A stretch of 64,000 nt of DNA from Rhizomys pruinosus (GCA_009823505.1 VZQC01006250.1:1488149-1552148), one strand, 5' to 3'. Shown: positions 10,491-22,215, counted from the stretch's first letter. Program-made: numbers and translations. The notes: generated from the letters alone by a model not told the origin.

Positions 10491-11449
10491 TGATTCTTGG
10501 GAGGGGACATGGGCTTTCCTGCAGCCTTTGAGCCTTCTAATCAGGCTTGGGAGCTTTGATTCTTTGAACAGGAAAAGTCTGCAAACACCCACGTGCTGTT
10601 GGGCCTTCTCCAGCAGCCTCGGGCTTCCAAAGCAAAAAGGCAGTCAACAACAGCCCACTTGTCATTCTTGCTTCCCTGCAGCTTCCCCCACTCCTGGGGA
10701 TGTGTTCAAACTGCACTGTCAACCTCTCACATGTGCGCACCATTCTGGAGATGGGTCATAAACGTTTAAACTATCTTGGCTCAATAATGGGGACATTTTG
10801 GCTCCAGACTGTGCTGAACTTTGCCCATTCCAGAAATAACCCATAAGACATTCCCAAGGCACTGAGTGATGCAAACCACATTTATCCACTTACCATGGAC
10901 AGAACTGTGACTGCAAAGCAGCTTACTCCAGATAGAGGGGATGTGAACAGTACTCATGACACAGAGCCTCCTTTCCTCTTCCTGGCTCATGGCAGAATCT
11001 TTCCATTGTAAGAGCCGTCTTGTTCAGCCTCCGTATCAGGTGCTCCCTTTGGTCCCTTACTGAGACATAGAGCTGCAAGTAAGGTCTGGCAGGTGACAGC
11101 ATTCCCATCTTCTGGAGTTTGGGTGACAGCAATAACAGCAGGTGCAGTACTTAAGGCAGCAGCCTTGGAGCCATCTCTTTTGTTGTAAGCCCAAATGTCA
11201 AACACTTTCGTTTATTCTGCATGTGTTTTTAGCAAAGTGATAGCACCTACCTCTGACCTGGTAGCCTTGAATGCTGTTTTCTTTCTGGCTCTGCCTCTAT
11301 CTGGGTCAGTAGGCTCTTGCTGAAGACTCACACTGCAGACTCTGAAGTTTTAGCAACACTTATTTTCTTGATCCCTGGAGGCTGAGTGAATTCTCCCTTG
11401 GCTTGTGCATGGGGTCTTTACCCTTGGTTTATGCTTGGCCACCCTCTCT
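10490..11449. other. Unique DNA, no gene identified
   Basis: Several short ORFs on both strands, including two overlapping minus-strand frames at 10923-11205. None resembles a protein I know and none has a long conserved frame. Confidence 0.5.
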
Positions 11450-11625
11450 CTAGACACCAGTCATATTGGGGTGGAAACCACTCCCAAGAATTTATTTTGT
11501 ACTAATTGCCTCTTGAAAGTCCTTATGTTCAGATTTAGTCACACTCTGAGGTACTGGAGGTTAGGACTTCCACATACAAATTTGGGGGACACAAGTCAGC
11601 CCCCAGCACTCACTAGTGTATCATT
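11450..11625 (+). mobile_element. Ancient mammalian interspersed repeat fragment
   Basis: The order 'acaccagtcatattgg', 'agatttagtcacactctgag', 'ggttaggacttccacatac' and 'tttgggggacacaa' is a familiar mammalian repeat end. I cannot name the family with confidence (LTR/MaLR-like suspected). Confidence 0.5.
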
Positions 11626-11639
11626 CCTTTGGTTTCCTT

Positions 11640-12276
11640 AGACCCCTCCATTGTGTGCCAGGCATCAAGCTGACTGATTAACCCTATTTACCTCATTACC
11701 AATGTGGCAAAAGCTCCTGGCACATGGTAATTATCCTGAAGATAGTGTTTGAAAATATGAAAATTTCATAAATTTTCACTTATTGACCCATCTCCCTCAT
11801 AAAGATGAAAAATATTAAAACTTAAACACCACTTCTACAATGTCTTAATAACAAATAACCAAAGATTAAGCTAAAAAAATCTTATTAAATAATGCAGTTC
11901 TTAAGCCTTCAATTGTTTCCTGAGTCACAATTCAAAACAATCGTATGAATTCACTTAATGTCTTTTAGCCTTGTTTTAAAGGCTACAACTGGATACACTT
12001 TTAAAATATTGTTTTTAGAATGAATTTTAGGGCTATTTACCATGTCTCTAAGAAAAGTTTATTTTGGAATATGGACTAACTCCTTCCATGTTGATAAGTT
12101 AGTCTGCATGTGAACACACACTCTCACAAACCACATCATGTGCAGATTAAAGGAAAATGCTTCTTTGGTCAAAATTTCCCCACACATGCTATCACCATCC
12201 AATTTCATATGCAAATAAGCTCCTTTAAAGCACAAATGTTTAAAGCAGGAAATTGAGCAAATCTGGGTTGTTGGAG

Positions 12277-12279
<3 letters not shown>
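11640..12279. other. Unique AT-rich DNA, no feature seen
   Basis: No repeat, RNA gene or coding signal recognised. Confidence 0.55.

Positions 12280-12327
<48 letters not shown>
12280..12327. repeat. (CT)n microsatellite
   Basis: About 24 perfect CT units. Confidence 0.96.
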
Positions 12328-12331
<4 letters not shown>

Positions 12332-12552
12332 TCTCTAAATAGAAAAAGCGGATGCTTCCCAAGGCCTGCAGGAAAGTGGGGACATTTATATCCTCCATTC
12401 CATGAACTCATAAACATCTGCATTTGCATCTGGCATTATATGGCCTGAGTATCTACACTGAAAGTTATCCCCATAGTGTATCTGGAAAATCTTTCATCAA
12501 AAGAAAAGTGTTGCAAAATGTAGCTTGTTCAAGGTCATGGAAATATTCTGCA

Positions 12553-12638
12553 GGAGGAGGAGGAGGAAGAGGAGGAACAGGGGGAGGAGGAAAGAAGGAA
12601 TAAAGGAAAGACAGAAGAAAGAAGGAAAGAAAGAAGGA

Positions 12639-12682
<44 letters not shown>

Positions 12683-12690
12683 AAAGAGAA
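12553..12690. repeat. Purine-rich GGA/GAAA tract
   Basis: (GGA)n at about 12553-12590 passes through AGAAAG-type units into (GAAA)n. The + strand is almost purely A and G. Confidence 0.92.
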
Positions 12691-12699
12691 AATAGAGAA

Positions 12700-13736
12700 A
12701 AAGAACAAGAAAAAATTTTATCTGAATTTTTTCCAGCCACAGAATTGACCAGAAAATGCTGAAGTCCAGGATTTGCCTGCTGTGCCAGTTTTAGTCTCAA
12801 AGAACAGAATCTTGAAATGCCTTCACTGAGGGCAGTAAAGAAGAAACAGAAATAGCAACATCGTGTTCTCCCCAGTGGGACACCTTGTCCACCCAGTACC
12901 CGCAATCTCTCCCTCCACATTTAGGGAAAAAGCACAATTTTAGGAAATCCAAACGACCTGTGAACCACTGACCTACAGATAACCTATTCAGCAACAATAA
13001 AACTTGAAAAAGAATTTCAGTTGAGGGTAAAGGAAAAGGAAAAGAAACATAAAAGGGGAAAAATTAAGTTCCCCATTTCGGAAACCAGATTTTTCTGATG
13101 CCTGCTATGATGGATCTGTGCTGGCTCTGAAGCCTGGCGGAAGGCATTTTCTTACAAGGAATAAGTAACTGTGTGCCCCATCCCATCAATGCAGGATGTA
13201 CGATGCATCAGCTGGCACAGAGCAGCAGAGCACAGCATGGGAGCAGTGGATGAAGTCCCACCTGCAGGGCAAAAGGACGCATCCTCAAAATGAGCCCCAC
13301 GCTCTAGAAAACAATCTCTGTGGAGCCCATGGGCATTTCTGAGCTAAGATACCTTTTCTTTGCTGGAAAGTACAGCTGCTCTTACATATAGATCTCAGGG
13401 GCGAAGATCCAGCCAGGAGCTCAAGCAATGCATAGGACTCTGTTTTGGAGCATTCCCTCCGCCCTATGGAGGCCTCATGGCTATTCATCTGAATTCCGTT
13501 CATAATAAAATGTACTTGGAAGTCTGTTTTCATTATTCTGATTGTGGACACTTAGAACAGCAAGAAGTCTTTGGCTTTTTGATGTTGGTTTTGCTCTCTT
13601 TTGTCCCTGAGAAAAGAGAAATTTTTGACGGTGGGGAATTTAGCAGACTTTCACCAGGATTTCAAAAACCAAGTGAAGAGGATGAACTCAACACCTTGAA
13701 CTAGTATTTGGTCCAAATCAAAATGGAGAAATGAGG
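12700..13736. other. Unique DNA, no gene identified
   Basis: A 114-codon frame at 13360-13704 (+) has no recognisable similarity or domain and overlaps opposing ORFs. I regard it as chance. Confidence 0.5.
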
Positions 13737-13893
13737 ATTTTTTTTTTGTCTTTTTGAGACAGGGTCTTCCTGTAGCCCCAGCTGTCCTGGAACTCACTAT
13801 GTAGACCAGGCTGGCCTTGGACTCACAGAGATCCACCTGCTTCTGTATCCCAAGGGCTGGGATTACAGGTGTGCACCATCACGTCAGGCTGAG
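13737..13893 (-). mobile_element. B1 SINE
   Basis: Reverse-complement B1 from a T-rich tail (ttttttttttgtctttttga) to the 'accatcacgtcaggct' head. Confidence 0.92.
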
Positions 13894-14220
13894 AAGTGAC
13901 TATTCTTAGAAGAAGTCTTTTTATATGGAAGTGTTTGGCAGTAACACGCTGACAGCAAGAGGACAATCCTGGCAGTGTCATCGGAAACCAAACACAGCAG
14001 AGCAAGAGACAGAGCAGGTCCCTGCAGGACGATCGCTTATCTCCTCCCCAAGTGCCTAGCTTTGAAGAAACCAGGTGAGAGAGAGTGACTCCACTGAAGA
14101 ACAGCCCCATCCACAGGGAACAGTGCTGGGCAAGAAGCTTGGGGCTTAAGTGCCAGTCGCTAGTCACTCATCCTCCTCCGTGGAGCTAAATCGAGTCCTG
14201 GGCTGGCCCATCATCCATTT

Positions 14221-14245
14221 ATACCTCTTCACTATTCTTTTATTT

Positions 14246-14284
<39 letters not shown>

Positions 14285-14298
14285 TCTTCACTGTTCTT
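14221..14298. repeat. Poly(T) tract between near-identical direct repeats
   Basis: A 31-bp T run (14251-14280) sits between 'tacctcttcactattctt' (14222-14239) and 'tacctcttcactgttctt' (14281-14298), which differ by one base. Confidence 0.9.
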
Positions 14299-14299
14299 A

Positions 14300-14840
14300 C
14301 AGATTCTGGTTCTTAAAGGTGGCTACTTGGGCAGACATTTTCTATTTTATGATTAAAGACCATTTTATAATTTTAGAATTGCAAAACACAGACCTTCTAG
14401 ATAACATTTAATAAGAAACGCTATTGAGTTGGGCTTAAGAAAAAAAGAGAATGTATGCCTATTCCACAATTAATCAGTGTTCATATTCGAAGAAGCTTAT
14501 AGGATATTTTGTGACCAGTGGCCCTCCCTATGAAGTGGAATCATAAAAAAATAATTCCCTTAATCTCCCGTAAATCATAAAAGTTAAGCCAGATGGTTTG
14601 TCAGTGCCCCAGAGGTTCCAACAAGACTCACCTTCATGAACTCCAACCTATTGTTCAATTGTCCTCTGTGTGCCAGTAACTATGACCTATGTGACAGATA
14701 CGAAAGCCAAAGTAAAAAGCAGAGACTCCACACTTCAACTCCACACTCACCACCCCTGAGCTAACGATGGTAATGCATCCTCCAGTCATGGAAATTCAGG
14801 CTCTTCCCTCCCCTCTCTCTTACTAACCCTCACTCAGGTT
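14300..14840. other. Unique DNA, no feature seen
   Basis: AT-rich to neutral DNA without recognised repeats or coding signals. Confidence 0.5.
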
Positions 14841-14925
14841 CTTGCTCGCTCGCTCTCTCTCTCTCTCTCACTCACCTTAAGCATGCTAAGCATCAGCTCT
14901 ACCACTAAGCAGTATCCCTAGCCAT
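14841..14925 (-). mobile_element. CT run and ID-like SINE relic
   Basis: A short (CT)n is followed by 'catgctaagcatcagctcta' and 'ccactaagcagtatccctag', the reverse complement of the ID A-box half. Confidence 0.5.
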
Positions 14926-15006
14926 TTCTAGCCTATTTTCCTTGAAATCTTTTCAATTTTGCCAAAAAAAAAAACCCAAAAAGACAAATAAAGACTAAGA
15001 ACTAGG

Positions 15007-15211
15007 AGGCTAGAAAGATGGCTTAGCAGTTAAGAGCACTGGTAATTCTTGCAGAGGACCTGGGTTCAGTTCTCAGCACCCACATGGAGGCTAACAACCA
15101 TCCACCATCCATCACTCCTGTTCCAGGGAACATGACAGCATCTTCTAATCTCTGAGGCATTGTACAACCTGAGTACATTTACACACATGCAAGCAAAACC
15201 CTCATACATAT
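15007..15211 (+). mobile_element. B2 SINE, split by an LTR insertion
   Basis: B2 from ggctagaaagatggcttagc to 'ctcatacatat'. Its tail resumes after the inserted element as 'catataaaatagaaataaat' at 15620-15645. Confidence 0.88.
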
Positions 15212-15619
15212 TGTTCTAGTTTGTCTTCCATTGCTGTGACAAAACACTCTGACCAACACCAACTTGGGGAGGAAAGGGTTTATTCAGCTCACATCTCCTA
15301 GGTCACAGTTCATCACTTAGGGAGCCCAAGAGTTCCTACTCAGGGCAGGAACCTGAAGGCAGGAGCTGAAGCACAGGCCATGGAGGAATGCTGTTCACTG
15401 GCTTGCTCCCCTGGCTCATGCCCAGCCTTCCTTCTTATACGGTATACAACAACCTGCCCAGGGTGGCACCACTCATTGTGGGCTGGGCCCTCCCACATTG
15501 CCTGACAATCAAGACAATACTCCACAAATGTGGCCACAGGCCAATCCAATGGAGCAATTCCCCAACTGAGGCTCCCTCAACCCAGGTGTGTGAAGTTGAC
15601 ACTAAAGCTATCCAGCACA
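15212..15619 (+). mobile_element. Solo-LTR-like element, 408 bp, in a B2 tail
   Basis: Begins TGTTCTAG and ends CCAGCACA (TG...CA ends) with an exact 5-bp duplication, catat, on each side (15207-15211 and 15620-15624). This is what a solo LTR of an endogenous retrovirus leaves. The text (ttgctgtgacaaaacactct, 'ggaggaaagggtttattcag') belongs to a common rodent family whose name I cannot give. No internal retroviral genes are present. The short ORFs inside are chance. Confidence 0.7.
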
Positions 15620-15645
15620 CATATAAAATAGAAATAAATATTTAA

Positions 15646-16594
15646 AGACTAAGAATTAATACTTCTTTGCTTTCCAAGTCTTTTCCCTTCACTTACCTGT
15701 CACCTCATTTTTTTGCTTATTCAAATATAAATTCCAAATTTATTTTAAATTTTTCAAAAAATTTTATGAGTTCCAAATTGAGACTGAAGACTGTAAGAGA
15801 AGATAGAAGTCACCAGGCTTCATCAAGGACACCCAAGGAATAACTCTGATACTGTCATTCTCTTGGATGAAGACTACACAGCTTCTTCTAGCATGAACAT
15901 GCACTGTGCATCCACAGCCAGAATTGAAGACATGTGTGTGACTGGAGCTTGTGGAATCTGACTGCATTGTATTCTAACAGTCCTTGAGGAAGCAGGACAG
16001 AGGAAATTACTTGGACCACGAAAAGTGGCCTTACTAAAAACAGAGAGAAAACCGGCAAGATTTTATCATAACATTTATAATAGACTGTCCAAGTAAGGTT
16101 GGGTCCATTGCTCAGCCTTGAAGTATGTGGCTAATAAAAGCAAGTGTTGGCCAGCCTGCAGTTTCTAAGTGCCATGGGCCTATGATGTCAGAATTCATTA
16201 TGCACACAGGGGCTATTTGTTGCCTTATAAACTTGTAGACAAGGAAATTGTTAGTGAAAAAAATAAACTAAAATGCAATCACCCATTCAACAGTTGCCCC
16301 CAAGGACCACCAATCTGTCTCTGAGGACTTCTCCAGCCAAAAAGCAAAGTCCTATGTCCAGAGTAATAAACCTTTGAGTACTTACAGTACGTCAGAGACA
16401 GGCCTACGTTAGGACAAAGAGTGCTCGGTATATATAGTCCTGCTTCTCTAACCTAGCTTAGGTGAGAAAGGGAGAGTGGGAAAGACAAGAGGAAGACCTG
16501 AAGGCATCAGAGACAGAAATTCCCACATTATTAGTTTTAGTGTGGACATGCAAACTGCCACATCTCAAGGCTAGCTCTTTATACTTCTTTATTT
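15646..16594. other. Unique DNA, no gene identified
   Basis: AT-rich, short chance ORFs only, no repeat recognised. Confidence 0.5.
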
Positions 16595-16785
16595 TTTCTT
16601 ATCCCATTTTTATTTTATTTAGTTTGTGTGCCTGGGGAACACATGGCACAATACATGTGTGGAAATCAGAGGACAACTTTCAGGAGTCAGGTCTTTCCTT
16701 CCACCTTGTAGGTATCTGGGATTGAACTCAGGTTGCTAGGCTTCACGTCAAGGGTCTTTACACACTGAACCACCTTCTTGGCCCA
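16595..16785 (-). mobile_element. B3/B2-type SINE, old
   Basis: Reverse-complement tRNA-derived SINE: a 'ttattttatttagtttgtgt' tail, 'gtatctgggattgaactcag' B-box complement and a 'aaccaccttcttggccc' head. Confidence 0.75.
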
Positions 16786-17021
16786 AGACTAACCCTTTAA
16801 AACTTGGGTTGTACTGATAATATTAAGCACCACAATGCTAAATGCTGCTCAAGACATGACAAACAAACTTGGTATGACACAGTAGGCATTCAAAGATATT
16901 TACTAAATAAATGATGAACAAGGGATCTATCATTCATAGGCCACAGCCCAGAGTAGAAATAACAAAATATCACCCTTCTGGGAGAAAATGTGTGGGTACC
17001 CCCCATATTGAGTGCAGTCAT

Positions 17022-17305
17022 CTTTTTATTTATTTATTTACATTATATATCGACTATATATTATGTGTATATTATTATTTATTATTTATATACTATACCT
17101 ATAATCTATTTTACTATGAGGTTTGCCTGGAAGTGTACCCAGTGCATTGCAGTTCCAACAGAAGCCAGATAAGGAGTAGATTTCCCTGGACCTGGAGTTA
17201 GCGATGGTGTTTAGCCCCATGCGGTACGGGTGCTGTGAATAACACCTGGTTTTCTGCTAAAGGCATCGTTGCTCTTAACTGCTACAACATTTCTCCAGCC
17301 TCAGA
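17022..17305 (-). mobile_element. B3/B2-type SINE with expanded AT-rich tail
   Basis: The body is at about 17100-17305 ('gatttccctggacctggagt', 'gctcttaactgctacaacat', 'ttctccagcc'). The preceding ATTTATTTA/TATTATTTAT stretch is probably the expanded tail. Confidence 0.7.
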
Positions 17306-17362
17306 TTATATATCTTGCTCAAAGACCTTGAAAGTCTCCTAAACAATAAAAATATTGTCCAA

Positions 17363-17432
17363 GGGTTGAAGGGTATAGCTCATTGATAGAATATTAACCT
17401 AACATGTACCTGTGTTCAATCCCTAGCTCCAC
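17363..17432 (+). mobile_element. ID-like SINE
   Basis: tRNA-Ala-like ID head: gggtatagctcattgataga, then 'tgtgttcaatccctagctcc'. It is diverged and has no clear A tail. Confidence 0.6.
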
Positions 17433-17559
17433 CGGATGTTGTGTAGTGTTGTGCATGTGTGTGTGTACTGATTCACCTGCATGTTCTGTGTATGACATAT
17501 GTATATAGTGCACTTAATTGAGTACATTTGAATTTTCCTCCTTATTTGGTACTATGTCT

Positions 17560-17561
17560 CC

Positions 17562-17592
<31 letters not shown>

Positions 17593-17738
17593 GGTCTTTT
17601 CAAGACAGGGTCTCCCCGTAGCCCCAGCTGTCCTGGAACTCACTCTGTAGACCAGGCTGGCCTTGAACTCACAAAGATCCACCTGCCTCTGCCTCCCAAG
17701 TGCTAGGATTAAAGGCATGCGCCACCACGCCCGGCTGA
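17560..17738 (-). mobile_element. B1 SINE
   Basis: Low-divergence reverse-complement B1 with a T-rich tail of about 30 bp and an intact 'gccaccacgcccggct' head. Confidence 0.94.
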
Positions 17739-17874
17739 GATACTGATGTCTTATATTCAATATCCCATTCTGATTCTTAAGTCAGAAAGTAAAAAACAAA
17801 AGATTTTATTTAAGATAATAAATGCTATCTAATCTTTCTTAAACTCATATCCAATGTAATAGTTAATGATGAAA

Positions 17875-18005
17875 TGCTTGGAACATTCTCATTAAGACAA
17901 GGGAATAAAATATCCACTATCACCAATATCATTTACTGTTGTCTAAACATTCTGGCCAATGCAATAAAACATGAAACAAAAATAAGAGGTACAACACTTG
18001 GCAGC
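17875..18005 (+). mobile_element. LINE-1 ORF2 fragment
   Basis: Translates with RQGNKISTITNIIYC and LNILANAIKHETKIRGT, which match the conserved L1 reverse-transcriptase stretch with relics of its RQGCPLSP-type motif. It is an isolated, decayed 130-bp segment. Confidence 0.68.
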
Positions 18006-18187
18006 ATTTCCCGAAGCCTGCCCCTTGGAACAGTACTTTTCTGGAATGTTAAACAGAATCGGTTTCTTTGCTCTAAGACTTCCCAAACACTTAAATATCC
18101 CAATATTTGCTATGGTTCTCAAAGGATGGAATTATCAGGCATTTCCCAACTTTCTGCATATTACATTTTTAAACTTAATTCTCATGT

Positions 18188-18423
18188 TCTGCTGGGCCTG
18201 GTAGCATAAGCCTGTAATTCCAGCTACTCAGGAGGCTGAAGCAAGGAGGAGTATAAGTTGGAGACCTACATGGGCTAGAGTTAATGCAAGGCCAGCCTGG
18301 GCAACTTAGTGAGACCCTATCTCAAAATAAAAACTAAAAATTGGCTAGAGATGCAGCTCAGTGGCAGAGCTAACATGCATGAGACCATAAGTTGGATTGA
18401 ATCCCCGCACTGAAAAAAAAAAT
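18188..18423 (+). mobile_element. Composite SINE: 7SL-like unit followed by ID-like unit
   Basis: A first unit resembles an old 7SL SINE ('gcctgtaattccagctactc', 'aggccagcctgggcaactta', 'gtgagaccctatctc'). An A-rich linker follows, then an ID-like unit ('ggctagagatgcagctcagt', 'ggattgaatccccgcactg') and an A tail. The order is 7SL then tRNA-like. Confidence 0.72.
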
Positions 18424-18524
18424 CTCATATTCCTTGAAGCACTCTTTGGGACTCTAATTATATTCTTTCTGGTATACAGATATTTTAATTAATTTATTCA
18501 ATCAAGTTTCTCTTTCTTCCATAA

Positions 18525-18690
18525 TCTAAAACAGTTGTTATAAACAAGAGCTTTAGACTCAGAATGCTTAGTATGGATCCTACATTCCTGCTAAGGGAAT
18601 GAGGGAAGAGTCTTCTGTCTTCTTGAGCATTCAGTTTTCTTACCTGTAAAATGAACATTTATTTTACAAAATATTATAAATATGAGTTTA
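18525..18690 (-). mobile_element. MIR SINE relic
   Basis: The core 'ttcagttttcttacctgtaa' followed by 'aatgaac' is the reverse complement of the MIR 'ttttacagatgagg...ctgag' core. Limits are approximate. Confidence 0.55.
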
Positions 18691-18710
18691 GTTAATATGT
18701 GGAACATTTT

Positions 18711-18887
18711 TTGTTTGTTTGTTTGTTTGTTGTTTGTTTGTTTGGTCTTTTCAAGACAGGGTCTCCTTGTGACCCCAGCTGTCCTGGAACTCACTCTGTA
18801 GACCAGGCTGTCCTTGAACTCACAAAGATCGCCTGCCTCTGCCTCCCAAGTGCTAGGATTAAAGGCATGTGCCACCACGCCCGGCCT
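18711..18887 (-). mobile_element. B1 SINE with 16-bp target-site duplication
   Basis: Reverse-complement B1 with a (TTTG)n tail. Exact atatgtggaacatttt flanks it at 18695-18710 and 18888-18903. Retained TSD and low divergence make it young. Confidence 0.95.
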
Positions 18888-18941
18888 ATATGTGGAACAT
18901 TTTAACATCACATTTTTAACATCATAACATTTTTAACGTTG

Positions 18942-19160
18942 CATTTATTTATTTTTATTTTATGAGTATGAGTGTATTGCCTGCATGTATATAAGTGAAC
19001 CCATGTTATGCAGTGCCCAAGGAAGACAGAGGAGGATGTTGGATCTCCTGGAACTGGAGTTATGGTTGGTTGTTAGTCACCATGTGGGTTCTGGAATTTA
19101 AACTCAGGTCCTCTGCAAGAGCAGTCAGTGCTCTTAACAGCTAAGCCATCTCTCCAGCCC
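18942..19160 (-). mobile_element. B2/B3 SINE
   Basis: Reverse-complement: 'tgagtatgagtgtattgcct', 'ctggaactggagttatggtt', 'ctctgcaagagcagtcagtg' and a 'ccatctctccagcccc' head. Confidence 0.9.
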
Positions 19161-19884
19161 CTCATGTTCTTCATTTATAGATGCAAATATCCACACTTCA
19201 TTTCTAGCTAGTCCTCATTATTTAAACCTTAAGCACTTCACCAGTTTAAAAAACAAATCACACAGCACTACTGTAAATGCATTGTGCTCAGTAGGACTCT
19301 CTGTCTTTTCTGCATGTGTGGATACACACTTCATCCCCATGAGACATATCAGACCCAAGAGTGACTTAGAGTCACTGACCTATTTGTATCTCCAGAGGGG
19401 AGGACTGAACCTCCTGTGGTGGTTTAAATTAATTATAAATTGACTTTTCCTGGACACTGACACTGGTCCAAAGAGAAGCATGAATCAAAATCCTTCCCAT
19501 GTCTCTAAAAAGAGGGTTTTCAGTCGACTGTTAGAAGACAGAACTTCCTTTTCCATTTATATCTTCTTAGAGGCAAACAATGAAGCACTGATCTCACTAA
19601 TGCTGTCAGTAATCACATCACAGACCATTTCTAGAATGAAGTGGGTTCTGAGCCCAGCAAAGTGGAAAACCGGGAAGAATGTGGTTCCTTGCTGTTGTCA
19701 CTGAGCTGCTGACACAACCTGTTCTAAAAGAGGCTTTTGATGAGCTTTCCTATGTGTAAGGTCACATCCTTGATGGACATGCTGTTTGAATAAGAATTTC
19801 TGTGGTTTGTAGCCTAGATCACACCAACAGATACATTGGGTTCTGTTTCATTATGTTAAAAATTCAATGAACCATTTCTTTAAT
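19161..19884. other. Unique DNA, no gene identified
   Basis: A 74-codon frame at 19480-19704 (+) shows no recognisable similarity. No repeat recognised. Confidence 0.5.
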
Positions 19885-20056
19885 TTTTATTTTTATTTTA
19901 TTTTATTTTTTTGTCTTTTCAAGACAAGGTCGCCCTGTAGCCCCAGCTGTCCTGGAACTCGCTCTGTAGACCAGGCTGGCCTTGAACTCACAGAAATCCA
20001 CTTGCCTCTGCCTCCCAAGTGCTAGGATTAAAGGCATGTGCCACCACACCTGGCTC
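19885..20056 (-). mobile_element. B1 SINE inserted at a B2 tail
   Basis: Reverse-complement B1 whose head (ccaccacacctggct) directly abuts the tail side of a reverse-complement B2. The B2 tail's A-rich segment is missing at the junction. Confidence 0.92.
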
Positions 20057-20263
20057 TATTTTTATGAATGTACTGTCTGCACGTAGGTTTGTGCACCCAT
20101 GTCGGGCAATGAATGCAGCACAGGTCAGAAGAGGGTGTCCGATTTCCCTGGAACTGGAGTTAAAAATGGTTCTTAGCTGCCACGTGGGTGCTGGGAATTG
20201 AACCCGGGTCCTCTGCAAGAGCAGTCAGTGCTCTTAACCCCTGAGCCATCTCTCTCCAGCCCC
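20057..20263 (-). mobile_element. B2 SINE
   Basis: Reverse-complement B2 from 'tatttttatgaatgtactgt' to 'gccatctctctccagcccc'. It has a single copy of the ccagttcc block. Confidence 0.92.
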
Positions 20264-20341
20264 TCAATGAGCCACTTTTGATTCGAGAGGTTTGACTCGT
20301 TCAACTACCTAAAGACCGCAATAAAAGTACTTCTTTAACTT

Positions 20342-20392
20342 TTTCTGACTCTTGAGTTTCTGACTCTTGAGTTTCTCTGACTCTTGAGTTTC
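20342..20392. repeat. Three-copy tandem repeat, about 15-17 bp
   Basis: Three copies of tttctgactcttgag, the third spaced by two extra bases. Confidence 0.85.
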
Positions 20393-21699
20393 TCCTTATC
20401 TCTTTAGTCAGAGATATGATTCTCTTCTGAACCTACAGCAGACCCTCTTCAGCATCCTGACCTCTAGGCCTGAGTCTTAACATGTTCTTCCTATCCATCC
20501 CATATTATAATAATCCTAAGGCCTGATCCCAGTGCCTGCAGAGGTTAGGAATAATGACGGGGACTAAAAATCAGTGCACACATAAAGGCACACAACTCAC
20601 AGAAAAACACAGGGAGAGCCAGATGACCACTTTTAACCTACTGTGTGCTACGTTGGATATGTTTGTGGCCACATAATGAGCTTGTCACAGGATGAGGTTC
20701 TTTGAGGGGTGACTGTATAGAGAAAGAAGAGCCCCAAAGTCTGACTTTGTTTATACACTATCCATCTTTTTTATTCTGAACAATTGGTACCTAGAACACA
20801 GAAGGATGGTTCAGCCTCCCTTGTTCTTTGAATATCCCAAGAACATTTGTTAGGGCCTCTGAATCTTTGGCTCTATTTGCACCAGGTCTTCCCACAGCTG
20901 GGTCCTCTTAGTCATCAAACCTAAGATCAGCAGGACCTCAGGCCCATGGCCACAACCAGCTCCAAATCTCCAGCACACCACCCTCATGTATTGCCATAAC
21001 AGTACTTACCTTTTCTCTATTCTGGCATCATTTTTATCTATCTGAAAGGTTGTATATATTTCCTTGTAGACATCCCTCCCCATCTTTCAAATATCAGCTT
21101 TGAAAACAGAGATTCTAACATCTTTCATGAGTATTTTCCCAGAACTTAAAACACAGCCTATCTCAGAGAAGGCACTTGTGATACATTTGTGGAACAGAAG
21201 AACTGGACAATTAATAAGAACTCAGGGCCCTGACAGCTCCCCACCTCTGGTAGCACTGTCCCCATGGTCTCTGTGTCCTCTGCTCCCCCTCTCAACATCA
21301 GCCTCATTCTTTTCTGTTAAAATGGGCTTCTCTTGAGAAGCCAGAAAAGTCATGTGATTGCCACTGTAAGTAACCCCTTAATGCCCACATTCCAGAAGAT
21401 TATGACTGGGGGGGGGATCCCTCACTGTCTTTCCTAACAAAACCTAGAGAGGATTCTGAGTGTCTGAACTTGGCCAACAACATTGGCAGCACAACACACA
21501 GAGCTCACTTGACTAGCCCAGGGATAGGTGATTGTATCCAAAGTAGGGGGAGCTCTCTTTGTGGGTATGGAAATGCTGTAACCTAGAGAAGAAGAAAGAA
21601 CCTGTGTTCTGCAACTGTGGGTTTCAAATCCTCAGACCCAATCAACTTTGGGTGGAAAACATTCAGACCATATAATCCTTCTATACTGACTATGTTAAC
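20393..21699. other. Unique DNA, no gene identified
   Basis: No SINE, LINE or coding pattern recognised. A (G)9 run lies near 21410. Confidence 0.5.
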
Positions 21700-22215
21700 A
21701 CACTTCTCTTCATTCCTAAGAACTATATTGTAACAACAATTCGCACAGTATTTGAATTTTATTCAATATTATAAGTCATCTATAGATAAGTTAAAGTATA
21801 TGGAAAGATGTGTGTAGCTTATAAGCATATACTGCCCCTTTTCTGAGTTCTCATTCCATCATTATACATATTTGAGGTTATGTACATACATATAGAATGT
21901 TACGTGCAATCCATAAATATATGTATCAAGCCCTGTTAGTTACCATATCTGTCACCTCAAATATTTGCCATTTCTTTGGGCAAAGCCACACAAAACTTCT
22001 CTGGGAGCTACTTTGAAATATAGGATACATTACTGTTAACCCTAGTCACTTTACTGTGCAATAGATTACCAGAACTTACTGCTCTCATTCAACTGTAACT
22101 TTGCACCTGCTGACCCGCCCATCCCTTTCTCTCGTTCTTCTCTCCCATCCATAGTCACCAACAATGACTGTTTTACTCTTTACTCCTGTGAGGTTACCTT
22201 TTTTAGACTCTATAT
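21700..22215 (-). mobile_element. Old LINE-1 3' UTR segment
   Basis: Reverse-complement L1 3' end: 'actgttaaccctagtcactt', 'actgtgcaatagattaccag', 'caactgtaactttgcacc' and a terminal 'ttttttagactctatatga'. It belongs to the same L1 as 22779-23064, separated by later SINEs. Confidence 0.65.

Noticed and set aside
10164..10592. 142-codon Phe/Leu/Ser-rich ORF and its Lys/Glu counterpart
   Set aside because: Direct translation of the GAAA/GGAA microsatellite.
10923..11205. Possible pseudogene on the minus strand
   Set aside because: Two overlapping frames of about 70 codons with no identifiable protein. Consistent with chance.
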